From contig JAHIQT010000091.1 in assembly GCA_018903255.1 (NCBI GenBank), forward strand, positions 1-36,281: 36,281 nucleotides of DNA. Reading direction: 5' to 3'. Shown piece by piece: positions 24,537-32,479 of the stretch; within the stretch, counting starts at the first letter, position 1, and each line of letters opens with the position of its first letter. The stretch comes from Bacillota bacterium (lineage in GTDB: Bacteria; Bacillota; Clostridia; Eubacteriales; Eubacteriaceae). The notes under the pieces are model-generated. The model was given only the letters and a program-made list of their open reading frames with translations, had not been told where the DNA came from and did not search any database. The position numbers and the translations under genes are program-made.

Positions 24537-26237
24537 TTATTTTTTCTTGCGCCAAAAGGCTACATCTTTGCCATCCAATTTTAGTTCAACCAGTTCATAG
24601 CCGGCTCGTTTTCTTTCGTCGACGGTTTGCTGAAAGTCTTTGCGTTCATCATCATCCATATTGGCCAGCATTTTTTCCTTATCTTCGTTGGTGCTTTCGT
24701 ATACCCGGCCGACTACGGATTCAGTCACCTCTTCAATTTCCTTGAGCGGGATACCGACCTCGTCTCTGGGCGTTCCGTTGATCAGGGTTTCCGCTTCCTT
24801 ACTGGTTTCGCGCATCAATTGTTTGCGTCGTGCTGCTTTTCGTTTTTCGTCTTCTAGATTGAGTCGCTGCCAAACATTAAGCATCTCATCTTCAGAGAAC
24901 TCCAGATCATCCTCATCCTTGCTTTTTAAGCCGCTATCATAGCTACTATTTTCACTGCGCAAAACAAAGGGCTGGTCAAGATCGGTCAATTTAAAACTTT
25001 CGACAATTCTCAGATCCGATTCCGGAACCGGGTGGGGCTCGCCATCCGGATCACTTAGGGATTTTGCCACCTTGTTTAACTCAATTTCACGCATTTGCAA
25101 AATCAGCCGTTCTTTTTCAACAGCTAGTTTTTCCTCATAATATTTTTTGGTGAAGAAGCCGGCATCATCACTGTTAAGAATCTCTTCCATATCGGCTGCT
25201 TCTAGTTCTTTATCACCCTTAACATAGCTTCCAACTTCCTGGATATTACTGATAATCTTGGTGCTTCCATCATCGACCGGTTCCATGATTCGGGTCTCCT
25301 GGGAGTCATTGCCACTGATCACAATTTCTTCGGTTTCGGTTCCAATTTCTGAATCAATCACGTCCAGATCTGCTGGAATTAGTCTGGTTTGCTCGTTATC
25401 CTTTAATTCTGCCAATTGATTGGATTTAAAACCTTCGGTCGGTATCGCAATCGTGTCATTTTCATCGCGATCGCCGCGAATACCGCCAGTAGCGGCCATA
25501 TCACGGTAGTAATCATCTTCAACTTCATCGACATCTTCTGGTTCATCATAGCCTTCCTGATAGCTGTTTTGATGCGTCGATACCCGATCGATTCCGTTAT
25601 CATCCTCATCACCAAAAATCCCCTCATCTTCACCATATTCACTGCGTTCATCGTGCATGATCGAGGCTTTTTTGTTCATCACATACTGAATAAATCCGAT
25701 TAAACCGATAAGCATTACAATTGTACCAACGGTGATGCCGGCTACCGCTCCATAGAGACTCATAAGCAGGGGTATAAAAGGCACTGGAATCGGCAGATTG
25801 ATGCCTAAAAACCATAACAGGGTATTGGGCTGAATCAGCGAATATATGGGACTCAGTCCCTGGGTAATCTGTTGTCCAAAAACTGCCGGTAAAATATCAA
25901 TGACGCCCTGGGATACAGGCATGTGACCGCCGTTGATAAAAATCACCACAAAATTGGAGGTAATCCCCACGGCCATTAAAATAACCCAGAAGTCATCCAG
26001 ATTAAATACCAGCATGACCAGGATCAGGATATAACTGGCAAAATTCACAATTTCCAGATAGGGTTCAATCAGCGTTATACCGCCGGTGTAGATGTAAAGA
26101 TGCAAGGCAATTTGCAACACCAACCCTAAAATCCCAACCGGTAACAAGGAAATTTTTCTGACTTTGAAACCCCGGAGGCTTCCCCTTCGAATTTTTCCAA
26201 TTAAAAAACCTAACATAATCGCAATAAGTATTAACAT
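24537..26237 (-). CDS. DUF5317 membrane protein with long acidic cytoplasmic tail
   Basis: A 566-residue protein. Residues 1-190 form about five or six membrane segments and contain the DUF5317 hallmark INGGHMPVSQG (about 100-110). Residues about 195-420 are hydrophilic and acidic, with runs such as EDVDEVEDDYYRD and many Asp, Glu and Ser, and are likely disordered. The last 120 residues are charged and helical, ending GYELVELKLDGKDVAFWRKK. The function is unknown; a membrane-anchored scaffold or regulator is a guess. It has its own sigma-A promoter and sits between hpf and secA, which are usually neighbours in Firmicutes. Confidence 0.8.
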   Translation of the reverse strand: MLILIAIMLGFLIGKIRRGSLRGFKVRKISLLPVGILGLVLQIALHLYIYTGGITLIEPYLEIVNFASYILILVMLVFNLDDFWVILMAVGITSNFVVIFINGGHMPVSQGVIDILPAVFGQQITQGLSPIYSLIQPNTLLWFLGINLPIPVPFIPLLMSLYGAVAGITVGTIVMLIGLIGFIQYVMNKKASIMHDERSEYGEDEGIFGDEDDNGIDRVSTHQNSYQEGYDEPEDVDEVEDDYYRDMAATGGIRGDRDENDTIAIPTEGFKSNQLAELKDNEQTRLIPADLDVIDSEIGTETEEIVISGNDSQETRIMEPVDDGSTKIISNIQEVGSYVKGDKELEAADMEEILNSDDAGFFTKKYYEEKLAVEKERLILQMREIELNKVAKSLSDPDGEPHPVPESDLRIVESFKLTDLDQPFVLRSENSSYDSGLKSKDEDDLEFSEDEMLNVWQRLNLEDEKRKAARRKQLMRETSKEAETLINGTPRDEVGIPLKEIEEVTESVVGRVYESTNEDKEKMLANMDDDERKDFQQTVDERKRAGYELVELKLDGKDVAFWRKKK

Positions 26238-26324
26238 ATTAGTTTTAACCCCACTATTTATTTATAATCAGTTCTTAGGTGTTCCTATCTATATAAATGC
26301 TTAGATAATAATGCATATAGGTCT

Positions 26325-26353
26325 ATTTTAAAACAAAAGAAATGTTCTGTCAA
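26325..26353 (-). promoter_or_regulatory. Sigma-A promoter of the DUF5317 gene
   Basis: Minus strand -35 TTGACA (26353-26348) and -10 TAAAAT (26330-26325), spacing 17. The leader is about 85 bases long. Confidence 0.75.
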
Positions 26354-26414
26354 AACTTTATGCCTAAATAATGTATAAATTTGAAAATAAACTGAATTTA
26401 TCAAATAATACCAT

Positions 26415-26450
26415 CAAAAACACCCCTTAAAACTATTTTTCAAGGGGTGT
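26415..26450 (-). terminator. Terminator after hpf
   Basis: Stem ACACCCCTT / AAGGGGTGT with a 13-base loop and TTTTTG on the 3' side of the minus strand. Confidence 0.88.
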
Positions 26451-26482
26451 CCGTCATTATTTACGCTTTTTCTTAAGAATTT

Positions 26483-27013
26483 TTAGAAAGTCGGCTCGAT
26501 TAAACCATAATTCCCATCTTTTCTCATATACACAACGTTGACATCATCGGTATCACCGTTGAGGAATACAAAGAAATCATGTCCTAGCAACTCCATTTGC
26601 AAGGTCGCTTCGTCTACATTCATGGGTTTGACTGCAAATTTTTTAGTTCGGACAACTTTAGGCTGGAAGGCATCATCTTCAACACCTTCAATACCTTCCA
26701 GATTGAATTTGGCTGTTTCGTCCTGATTACGTTTTTGTAATTTTGTTTTATGTTTTCTGAGCTGACCCTCAAGTTTATTTACAACATCCTCAATCGATGT
26801 CACCATATCCTCAGATCTTACTTCTGCCCTTAAAATGGTTTTTCCCACTGGAATAGTTACTTCCAGCATCTGATAATTTTTTTCTTTGCTAAAGGTTGCG
26901 TACACTTCTGTTTCCTGACCAAAGTAACGGTCAAATTTACCTAGCTTCTTTTTTAATGTTTCTTTTAAACCTTCTGATACATGCATATTTTTTCCGTAAA
27001 TTGTGAATCTCAT
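26483..27013 (-). CDS. hpf: Ribosome hibernation promoting factor, long form
   Basis: A 176-residue long-type HPF (RaiA/YfiA family). The N-terminal S30AE domain (about 1-100, MRFTIYGKNMHVSEGLKETL) binds the decoding centre. The C-terminal dimerisation domain (about 118-176, RTKKFAVKPMNVDEATLQME, then LLGHDFFVFLN) joins two ribosomes into 100S particles in stationary phase. The frame opens at 27031, but the site AAAGGAG lies in that part and ATG 27013 follows it by eight bases. It has its own promoter and lies directly downstream of a raiA-type noncoding RNA on the same strand. Confidence 0.95.
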   Translation of the reverse strand: MRFTIYGKNMHVSEGLKETLKKKLGKFDRYFGQETEVYATFSKEKNYQMLEVTIPVGKTILRAEVRSEDMVTSIEDVVNKLEGQLRKHKTKLQKRNQDETAKFNLEGIEGVEDDAFQPKVVRTKKFAVKPMNVDEATLQMELLGHDFFVFLNGDTDDVNVVYMRKDGNYGLIEPTF

Positions 27014-27087
27014 AACGACAACTCCTTTCAAAAGGTCAAACTTACTCGTTTACACTTAACATAAAGTGTTTTGATAAGTATATTCCT

Positions 27088-27117
27088 ATTATACCCAATC
27101 CAATCCCTTTTAGTCAA
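27088..27117 (-). promoter_or_regulatory. Sigma-A promoter of hpf
   Basis: Minus strand -35 TTGACT (27117-27112), -10 TATAAT (27093-27088), spacing 18. It lies between the raiA-type RNA and hpf, so hpf can be transcribed separately. Confidence 0.75.
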
Positions 27118-27140
27118 AATCATTTGTGTCAAATTCTTGT

Positions 27141-27381
27141 CACAAAATATCATCTAAAAGGATGCTCTTTCTAACAATGCTGTCTCAGTTGACCTGGTTT
27201 TTCACCCCACACTCGCCAGCTGGAAGTTTAGCTCAGTGTTCGCATCACAACTCCTTCTCTCGGTCTACCCGGCTGGACTTACTTCTAAGACGCACTATGA
27301 TCAACAACTCTCTATTGAATTGTCTTACGTGGATCGCTTCGCCTGCATCTGGCATCGACTTTCAACCACAAACCTGAGACA
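27141..27381 (-). ncRNA. raiA motif noncoding RNA (candidate)
   Basis: About 240 bases upstream of hpf with no credible gene but a strong dedicated promoter and a closed fold. The 5' segment GTTGTCTCAG pairs with CTGAGACAGC near the 3' end over ten base pairs (one G-U). The interior is rich in short conserved-looking purine stretches, and a weak hairpin CATC/GATG followed by ATATTTTG may end it. The raiA motif RNA is known as a structured RNA of this size placed just upstream of raiA/hpf in Firmicutes and is linked to sporulation and aggregation in Clostridium. The assignment rests on position, size, promoter and the closing helix; no covariance model was run. 6S RNA, SRP RNA, tmRNA and RNase P do not fit. 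Confidence 0.75.
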
Positions 27382-27387
27382 ACGTCT

Positions 27388-27417
27388 ATTATAAGATCAT
27401 GATCGCGAAAATGTCAA
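27388..27417 (-). promoter_or_regulatory. Sigma-A promoter of the raiA-type RNA
   Basis: Minus strand consensus -35 TTGACA (27417-27412) and perfect -10 TATAAT (27393-27388), spacing 18. Transcription should start near 27381, exactly where the closing helix begins. Confidence 0.85.
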
Positions 27418-27495
27418 GTGAAATTCGACAGCTAACCCTTCAAGTATCAAATTCAACACCTTCCATTTCAAGACTATTCCATTCATTACCTTTTA

Positions 27496-27504
27496 TGTTA
27501 TAAT
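27496..27504 (+). promoter_or_regulatory. Extended -10 promoter of cls
   Basis: TGTTATAAT, an extended -10, lies 28 bases before the cls ATG and diverges from the raiA RNA promoter. The -35 is poor. Confidence 0.55.
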
Positions 27505-27531
27505 AGATGAAATAAACTTCCGGAGGTTTTT

Positions 27532-28995
27532 ATGTTATTGGGTATTGCCGCAATCTTAACAACGATTATGTTTATCATCAATATTACGCTGACATTCACC
27601 ATTATTTTTCTGGAACGAAAAAACCCTCAAAGTACCTATGCCTGGTTATTATTCCTGTGGATGGCACCAATTATCGGGTTTTTGTTTTATATCTTTTTTT
27701 CTCAGAATTTAACCAAACGCAAAATTTTCAGATATAACACCCCTGAAAATATTCAATATCAGCATTTATTAAGACAACAGCAACGATCACTTTCACGAAT
27801 TATCGCGATTGATCCGGATAGTCCGATCGAAAAATACCGTCATTCGATCGAATTTCATTTAAATGTCAGCGAATCCCTTTATACCAATGATAACACGGTG
27901 GAAATTTTTACCGATGGCTATCAAAAGTTTGATGCGCTTTTTGATGCCATGGAGCAAGCCCGTACATCGATTCATCTGGAATATTATATTATTAAAAATG
28001 ATAGTCTGGCCATGAAACTTTTTGATACCCTGACCCGGAAAGCCTTGGAAGGAGTGGAAGTAAGGCTGCTTTTTGATGCCATGGGCGGGCGATATATTCC
28101 CCCTTCAACGTTGGCCCGTTTCGAGTCCGCCGGCGGGAAGATCGGTATTTTTTTCCCATCCCGGTTTAAGATGCTCAATCTCCGGGTTAACTACCGTAAC
28201 CACCGAAAAATTGTCATCATCGACGGGGTCATCGGTTTTGTCGGTGGATTTAACATTGGTAACGAATACCTTGGTCTGGAGAAAAAAATGGGATACTGGC
28301 GGGATACCCATTTAAAGGTCGTCGGCTCAGCCGCCTATGAACTGCAACATCGTTTTCTACTGGACTGGCGAGCCAGTTCCAGCGAAGAGTTCCTTGTTGA
28401 TGATAGCAAGCTTAACCAGTACTTTCCGACCATCTCGCAAAAACCCGGGGTCGGCATCCAGATTGTCTCGAGCGGCCCGGACAACATCAACCAGCAAATT
28501 AAGCAGGGATTCCTGCGGATGATTAATAACGCCGAGGATTATATTCTGATTCAATCGCCCTATTTTGTACCGGATGAGAGTATTCTCGAAGCTTTGAAAA
28601 TCGCGCTGTTATCGGGTATCGACGTCCGGATCATGATCCCTAACAAGCCCGATCATATTTTTATTTACTGGGTCACGCTGGCCTACGTCGGTGAGTTGAT
28701 CGAATATGGTGCTAAAATTTTCATCTATGAAAATGGCTTTCTTCATGCTAAAACGATTATCGTCGATGATTCCGTCTGTTCGGTGGGTTCCTGTAACTTT
28801 GATATCCGCAGCTTTAGGCTTAATTTTGAAACCAACGCCTTTATCTATGACCGCAAGGTTGCCACCAAGCTCAAAAAGATCTTTGTGGAAGATATTAAGA
28901 AATGCACCTACTATAACAAAGAACTTTATCGTAACCGCAGCCGCCGGGTCAAAGTCAAAGAATCGATATCCCGGCTATTTTCTCCGTTATTGTGA
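27532..28995 (+). CDS. cls: Cardiolipin synthase (PLD type)
   Basis: A 487-residue membrane enzyme that condenses two phosphatidylglycerol molecules into cardiolipin. Two N-terminal membrane segments (about 2-26 and 36-57, PLDc_N domain) precede two phospholipase D domains with HKD motifs His224-Lys226-Asp231 (HRKIVIID) and His405-Lys407-Asp412 (HAKTIIVD). The length is normal for ClsA-type enzymes. The start has CGGAGG six bases upstream. It is a single gene ended by a bidirectional terminator. Confidence 0.96.
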   Translation: MLLGIAAILTTIMFIINITLTFTIIFLERKNPQSTYAWLLFLWMAPIIGFLFYIFFSQNLTKRKIFRYNTPENIQYQHLLRQQQRSLSRIIAIDPDSPIEKYRHSIEFHLNVSESLYTNDNTVEIFTDGYQKFDALFDAMEQARTSIHLEYYIIKNDSLAMKLFDTLTRKALEGVEVRLLFDAMGGRYIPPSTLARFESAGGKIGIFFPSRFKMLNLRVNYRNHRKIVIIDGVIGFVGGFNIGNEYLGLEKKMGYWRDTHLKVVGSAAYELQHRFLLDWRASSSEEFLVDDSKLNQYFPTISQKPGVGIQIVSSGPDNINQQIKQGFLRMINNAEDYILIQSPYFVPDESILEALKIALLSGIDVRIMIPNKPDHIFIYWVTLAYVGELIEYGAKIFIYENGFLHAKTIIVDDSVCSVGSCNFDIRSFRLNFETNAFIYDRKVATKLKKIFVEDIKKCTYYNKELYRNRSRRVKVKESISRLFSPLL

Positions 28996-29006
28996 AATTC
29001 ACCCAC

Positions 29007-29032
29007 AAAAGCCTCCCTTTTAGGAGGCTTTT
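29007..29032. terminator. Bidirectional terminator between cls and hydG
   Basis: AAAAGCCTCC / GGAGGCTTTT with a six-base loop between the convergent ends of the two genes. Confidence 0.93.
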
Positions 29033-29036
29033 ACAT

Positions 29037-30455
29037 TTAGAATCTAAAATCTCGCTTGCCGGAACTTAGCTCGGTTAGATGGGCCGTGGCAATCCCGCGA
29101 ACCTTATCGTTGGGGATCGAAGCCAGTTCCCGGGCAATCGTTTTTTCACCATTTAACTTGGTTTCTGGGGCAGCATAATCTTCTAAATATTCTTTCAGGG
29201 TCATGATCGCGTTGGGCTGACAGCAATTGGCAATCTGGCCCGATTTGACCAGTTGCATAAAGCGGTCGCCGGTGCGGCCTTCCCGGTAACAGGCGGTGCA
29301 GAAGCTGGGAATATGACCCATTTCTAACAGCCAGTTGACAATTTCATCGAGTTTTCTGGTATCATTTAACTCAAACTGAGCTGAGTTTTGATCTTCCGGT
29401 TCAGGGGTATCATAACCGCCGACACTGGTGCTGGAACCACCGCTGATCTGTGAAATCCCCAGTTTTAACACCCGCTCCCGGCAAGCCTGGGATTCCCGGG
29501 TGGAAATGATCATCCCGGTGTAGGGTACCGCAACGCGCAGCACGGTGACAATTTTTTCAAAAATTTCATCAGAAATGGCATTGGAAAAATCATCGGTGTC
29601 AATATCATCAGCTGGGCAGATCCGCGGCACCGAGATGGTATGGGGACCAACCCCCATGGCGGCTTCTAAATGTTCGGCATGCATCAGCATCCCGACAAAA
29701 TCGTAGCTGTACATGTTCAGGCCAAAGAGCACCCCAATCCCAACATCATCAATACCGCCTGCCATGGCGCGATCCATGGCTTCAGTATGCCAGGCATAAT
29801 CACTCTTGGGCCCGCTGGGATGAAGCATTTCGTAATTTTCCTTGTGGTAGGTTTCCTGGAACAAGATATAGGTGCCGATTCCAGCTTCTTTTAGCTGTCG
29901 ATAGTCATCAACCGTAGTGGCCGCAATGTTTACATTGACGCGGCGGATATCACCATTTTTATGTTTGATGCTATAAATGGTTTTAATGCTCTCTAAAATA
30001 TACTCCAGGGGATTATTTTTAGGATCTTCACCCGCTTCCAGAGCCAAACGCTTATGACCCATGTCCTGAAGGGCAATGACCTCTCTGGCGATTTCTTCCT
30101 GGGTCAATTTCTTGCGGCTGATATTTTTATTTTTTAAATGATACGGGCAATAGACACAACCATTGACACAATAATTCGAGAGGTAAAGCGGTGCAAACAT
30201 AACAATGCGATTGCCATAAAACTTATTTTTGATATCCATGGCCAGTTTTACCAAACGGTCATTTTGTTCTTCTAGCTCACAGGCCAGTAAAACCGCCGCC
30301 TCGCGATGGGTCAATCCCTGATAGGTGCCGGCTTTCTCAATAATCTGATTGATCAGGGTGACATTTGTTTTATTTTCTTCCGCATAGGCCAGGGTATCGA
30401 GGATTTCCTGGTCATCAATAAATTCGACTGCTTTTTTTGACATGATATTATACAT
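29037..30455 (-). CDS. hydG: [FeFe]-hydrogenase maturase HydG (tyrosine lyase)
   Basis: A 472-residue radical SAM enzyme that splits tyrosine to give the CO and cyanide ligands of the hydrogenase H-cluster. The SAM cluster motif CVNGCVYC gives Cys96, Cys100 and Cys103. The C-terminal auxiliary cluster motif begins CTACYREGRTGDRFMQL and ends at the CC pair after QIAN, as in HydG and unlike ThiH. The ribosome site AGGAGAG precedes ATG 30455. hydE lies upstream with a 54-base gap, and the TM1266-type regulator before that. The third maturase, HydF, is not in the window. Confidence 0.95.
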   Translation of the reverse strand: MYNIMSKKAVEFIDDQEILDTLAYAEENKTNVTLINQIIEKAGTYQGLTHREAAVLLACELEEQNDRLVKLAMDIKNKFYGNRIVMFAPLYLSNYCVNGCVYCPYHLKNKNISRKKLTQEEIAREVIALQDMGHKRLALEAGEDPKNNPLEYILESIKTIYSIKHKNGDIRRVNVNIAATTVDDYRQLKEAGIGTYILFQETYHKENYEMLHPSGPKSDYAWHTEAMDRAMAGGIDDVGIGVLFGLNMYSYDFVGMLMHAEHLEAAMGVGPHTISVPRICPADDIDTDDFSNAISDEIFEKIVTVLRVAVPYTGMIISTRESQACRERVLKLGISQISGGSSTSVGGYDTPEPEDQNSAQFELNDTRKLDEIVNWLLEMGHIPSFCTACYREGRTGDRFMQLVKSGQIANCCQPNAIMTLKEYLEDYAAPETKLNGEKTIARELASIPNDKVRGIATAHLTELSSGKRDFRF

Positions 30456-30509
30456 TGTTACTCTCCTAAAGTTTTTATTTTGTTCGGCAAAATGCCTTTA
30501 TTTCAAGTT

Positions 30510-31550
30510 CTAATCTTGAGGATAATCGCCCCGGTGGGTTAAAATTTCGTAACCAATACCTTCGATCCGCTTTGTTAGGCAAACCCGGCATTCAGCGGCT
30601 TCATCGCCAGTGCAAATTTTATTATCATAGAGGCTGTAATCTTTTCGCACTGACACTGGCGACAGGTTGGGCATGACCACATTGGCGCCAGCCAGGATTC
30701 CTAGTTCTCGACCCTTGGGATCAATGGTTCCCAGTGCTGTGGTGGCCGGAATCAGCGCTTTAGGCAGCATCAGCCGCAGGATTGAGATAAGCAGCAGGGT
30801 TTCTTCTAGGGTGCCGGCCTTTGCATCCTTATAAGGGGTGTGCTGATGGGGGATAAAGGGTCCAATCCCAATCATCTGAGGGTTTAGTTCTTTGATAAAG
30901 ACCAGGTCCGCGACCAGATTTTCGACCGTCTGATGGGGCGATCCCACCATAAAGCCGGTGCCGACCTGAAATCCGATTTCTTTGAGATCTTGAAGACATG
31001 CTTTTCTATCTTCTAACCGCAGTTGTTTGGGATGGAGTTTCTGATAGTGGTCTTCGGTAGCGGTCTCGTGCCGCAGTAAATAACGGTTGGCACCGGCGGC
31101 AAAAAATGCTTCGTATACAGCTCGGGGTCGCTCCCCGAGTGACAGGGTGATGGCACAGTCATTGTAGCCACTTCTGATGTTACGAATCAGCTCAAGCATC
31201 TGTTCATCGGAAAAATCGGGATCTTCCCCGCCCTGCAGGACAAAGGTGCGAAAGCCTAAGTCGTATCCGATAGCACAGCAATCGAGAATTTCTGACTCAC
31301 TTAAGCGATAGCGATTGGCCTGTTCATTGCCGCAGCGGATGCCACAGTAATAGCAATCATTTTTGCAATAATTGCTGAATTCGATCAGCCCCCGGACATA
31401 AACCCCGTTTCCAAAGGTTTGACCCGCTACTCTCCTGGCCCGGTTGGAAAGATCCGCCCGTAAGTCAGGGGTGTTATTTTCAAGCAACCATTTAAACTCG
31501 TCTCTTTCCAGAAATTGTTCTTTTTCCAGTTTTTCTGTTATTTTATTCAT
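30510..31550 (-). CDS. hydE: [FeFe]-hydrogenase maturase HydE
   Basis: A 346-residue radical SAM enzyme acting in assembly of the H-cluster diiron unit. The SAM motif CKNDCYYC gives Cys62, Cys66 and Cys69, nearly the same numbering as the Thermotoga enzyme. The distinctive stretch LQGGEDP follows, with the substrate barrel after it. The longest frame from 31616 overlaps the preceding gene. ATG 31550 overlaps that gene's end by a few bases (ATGAATAA) and gives the family length, so translation is coupled. It forms an operon with the TM1266-like gene and hydG. Confidence 0.94.
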   Translation of the reverse strand: MNKITEKLEKEQFLERDEFKWLLENNTPDLRADLSNRARRVAGQTFGNGVYVRGLIEFSNYCKNDCYYCGIRCGNEQANRYRLSESEILDCCAIGYDLGFRTFVLQGGEDPDFSDEQMLELIRNIRSGYNDCAITLSLGERPRAVYEAFFAAGANRYLLRHETATEDHYQKLHPKQLRLEDRKACLQDLKEIGFQVGTGFMVGSPHQTVENLVADLVFIKELNPQMIGIGPFIPHQHTPYKDAKAGTLEETLLLISILRLMLPKALIPATTALGTIDPKGRELGILAGANVVMPNLSPVSVRKDYSLYDNKICTGDEAAECRVCLTKRIEGIGYEILTHRGDYPQD

Positions 31551-31821
31551 CGTTTTCATCCACTTCTTCACCCTTCGGCAGTTTTGAATAGACTGTTTTA
31601 ATATTAACGCCGTCAATCATTCCCAGCTTCCCGGACAAGGAGCTGATGATATTGGTCGAAGCATCGACAACGACACTGATTACCGAAACATTTCGCTGAT
31701 GATAGGGGATTCCCATTCGCCCGACGATATGCTCACCGTAATCATGAAGTACCTTATTGAGTTTCTCTACTGCTTCTTTTTTTTCAACGACAATTGCTAT
31801 CAATCCAATTCTCTTTTCCAT
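31543..31821 (-). CDS. TM1266-type iron-only hydrogenase system regulator (ACT-like)
   Basis: A 92-residue ACT/NikR-C-like protein of the TM1266 family, which is commonly encoded with hydE/hydG and is proposed to regulate the hydrogenase system. Typical are MEKRIGLIAIVVEKKEAVEK and the GRMGIPYHQRNVSVISVVVD core. There is no DNA-binding domain, so any regulation must be through another protein or a ligand. The ribosome site GAGGAG is good. It heads the hyd operon; the 84-bp tandem repeats sit in its leader. Confidence 0.88.
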   Translation of the reverse strand: MEKRIGLIAIVVEKKEAVEKLNKVLHDYGEHIVGRMGIPYHQRNVSVISVVVDASTNIISSLSGKLGMIDGVNIKTVYSKLPKGEEVDENDE

Positions 31822-31876
31822 CTTTAACTCCTCTACTTAACTTCTTTTTAACCAGCTACCCTTAACCAAAAAATTA

Positions 31877-32044
31877 CCTCAATTCCGCTCCGCTTCATTT
31901 CGGTCGCGGGCAGTCGCCAACTGCAAGCAAGCTTGCGATTGGCTCGTTGCCTTAACGAAACCTCAATTCCGCTCCGCTCCATTTCGGTCGCGGGCAGTCG
32001 CCAACTGCAAGCAAGCTTGCGATTGGCTCGTTGCCTTAACGCGA
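31877..32044. repeat. Two tandem copies of an 84-bp palindromic repeat (REP-like)
   Basis: Two nearly identical units start with CCTCAATTCCGCTCCGCT at 31877 and 31961. Each carries the core GTCGCGGGCAGTCGCCAAC, then an inverted pair GCAAG...CTTGC nested in GCCAA...TTGGC and GGCA...TGCC, forming one stem-loop. They differ at only a few positions. The same core, with changed but still paired bases, occurs in the MITE-like element at 24295-24482. The minus strand can be read as the peptide LRQRANRKLACSWRLPATE repeated twice, which is a by-product of the repeat. They lie in the leader of the hyd operon. Confidence 0.85.
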
Positions 32045-32078
32045 AAAATCCCTGTACCGAGATGGCACAGGGAAAAAT
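32044..32078 (-). terminator. Hairpin with T tract upstream of the hyd repeats
   Basis: TCCCTGT / ACAGGGA with an 11-base loop, flanked by A and T runs; on the minus strand it ends TTTTT. It may insulate the hyd operon, or act as a leader attenuator if the hyd promoter lies further upstream. Confidence 0.65.
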
Positions 32079-32084
32079 ACGCAA

Positions 32085-32394
32085 ATAGTCAGACCATTTT
32101 CAAAAAATGATATGAATGAATGACACATGATTCTCTCGCCTTTCCATTAGGGACGAACCCGGATGGCATCAGTACGATAGCTTTTTTTTAATTTTAATAA
32201 CTACGCGTTTAATAACTACGCGTCAATGCTTAGCAATGGTTAGCATTGCCTGTCCAGTTTGCTGTCAGAATCAGAGCTTTCTTCATCTTTTAGTTCACTG
32301 TTGTTGAAAAGGATATCATATCCGATAAAAATCTTCAATGCTTATTATAGGGAAATTTTTGTTCTTTTCCGAACTTTTATAACAACCTGCAAAA
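32085..32394. other. Non-coding stretch with a 15-bp tandem repeat and unassigned hairpins
   Basis: No credible gene is seen. It contains two exact tandem copies of TTTAATAACTACGCG (32193-32207, 32208-32222), an inverted pair CAATGCT/AGCATTG just after them, and a hairpin-like segment CCATTAGGGACGAACCCGG followed by ATGG near 32143-32166. The last looks like part of a structured RNA, but matches no riboswitch I recognise. The hyd promoter is expected in or near this stretch on the minus strand. Confidence 0.5.
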
Positions 32395-32467
32395 AAAACG
32401 GATCATGCGTTATCGCGATCGGGTTTTTGAAACTTCACAAAAACTTAATCGCAATCGCATGGTCCGT
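32391..32467 (-). terminator. Terminator after the serine operon
   Basis: A long imperfect hairpin, ACGGATCATGCG (32398-32409) against CGCATGGTCCGT (32456-32467) with further pairing inside, followed on the minus strand by eight T. Confidence 0.8.
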
Positions 32468-32479
32468 TACTATTTTTAT

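Noticed and set aside
24627-25703. Several plus-strand ORFs antisense to the DUF5317 gene
   Set aside because: They are mirror frames of a long acidic, repetitive coding region with no ribosome sites or homology.
27126-27377. Plus-strand 83-residue ORF between hpf and cls
   Set aside because: It lies antisense to the raiA-type RNA, has no ribosome site and has low-quality composition.
31848-32084. Minus-strand ORF with repeated peptide LRQRANRKLACSWRLPATE
   Set aside because: It is the translation of the 84-bp palindromic repeat. There is no ribosome site and the repeat's paired substitutions preserve nucleic acid structure, not protein.
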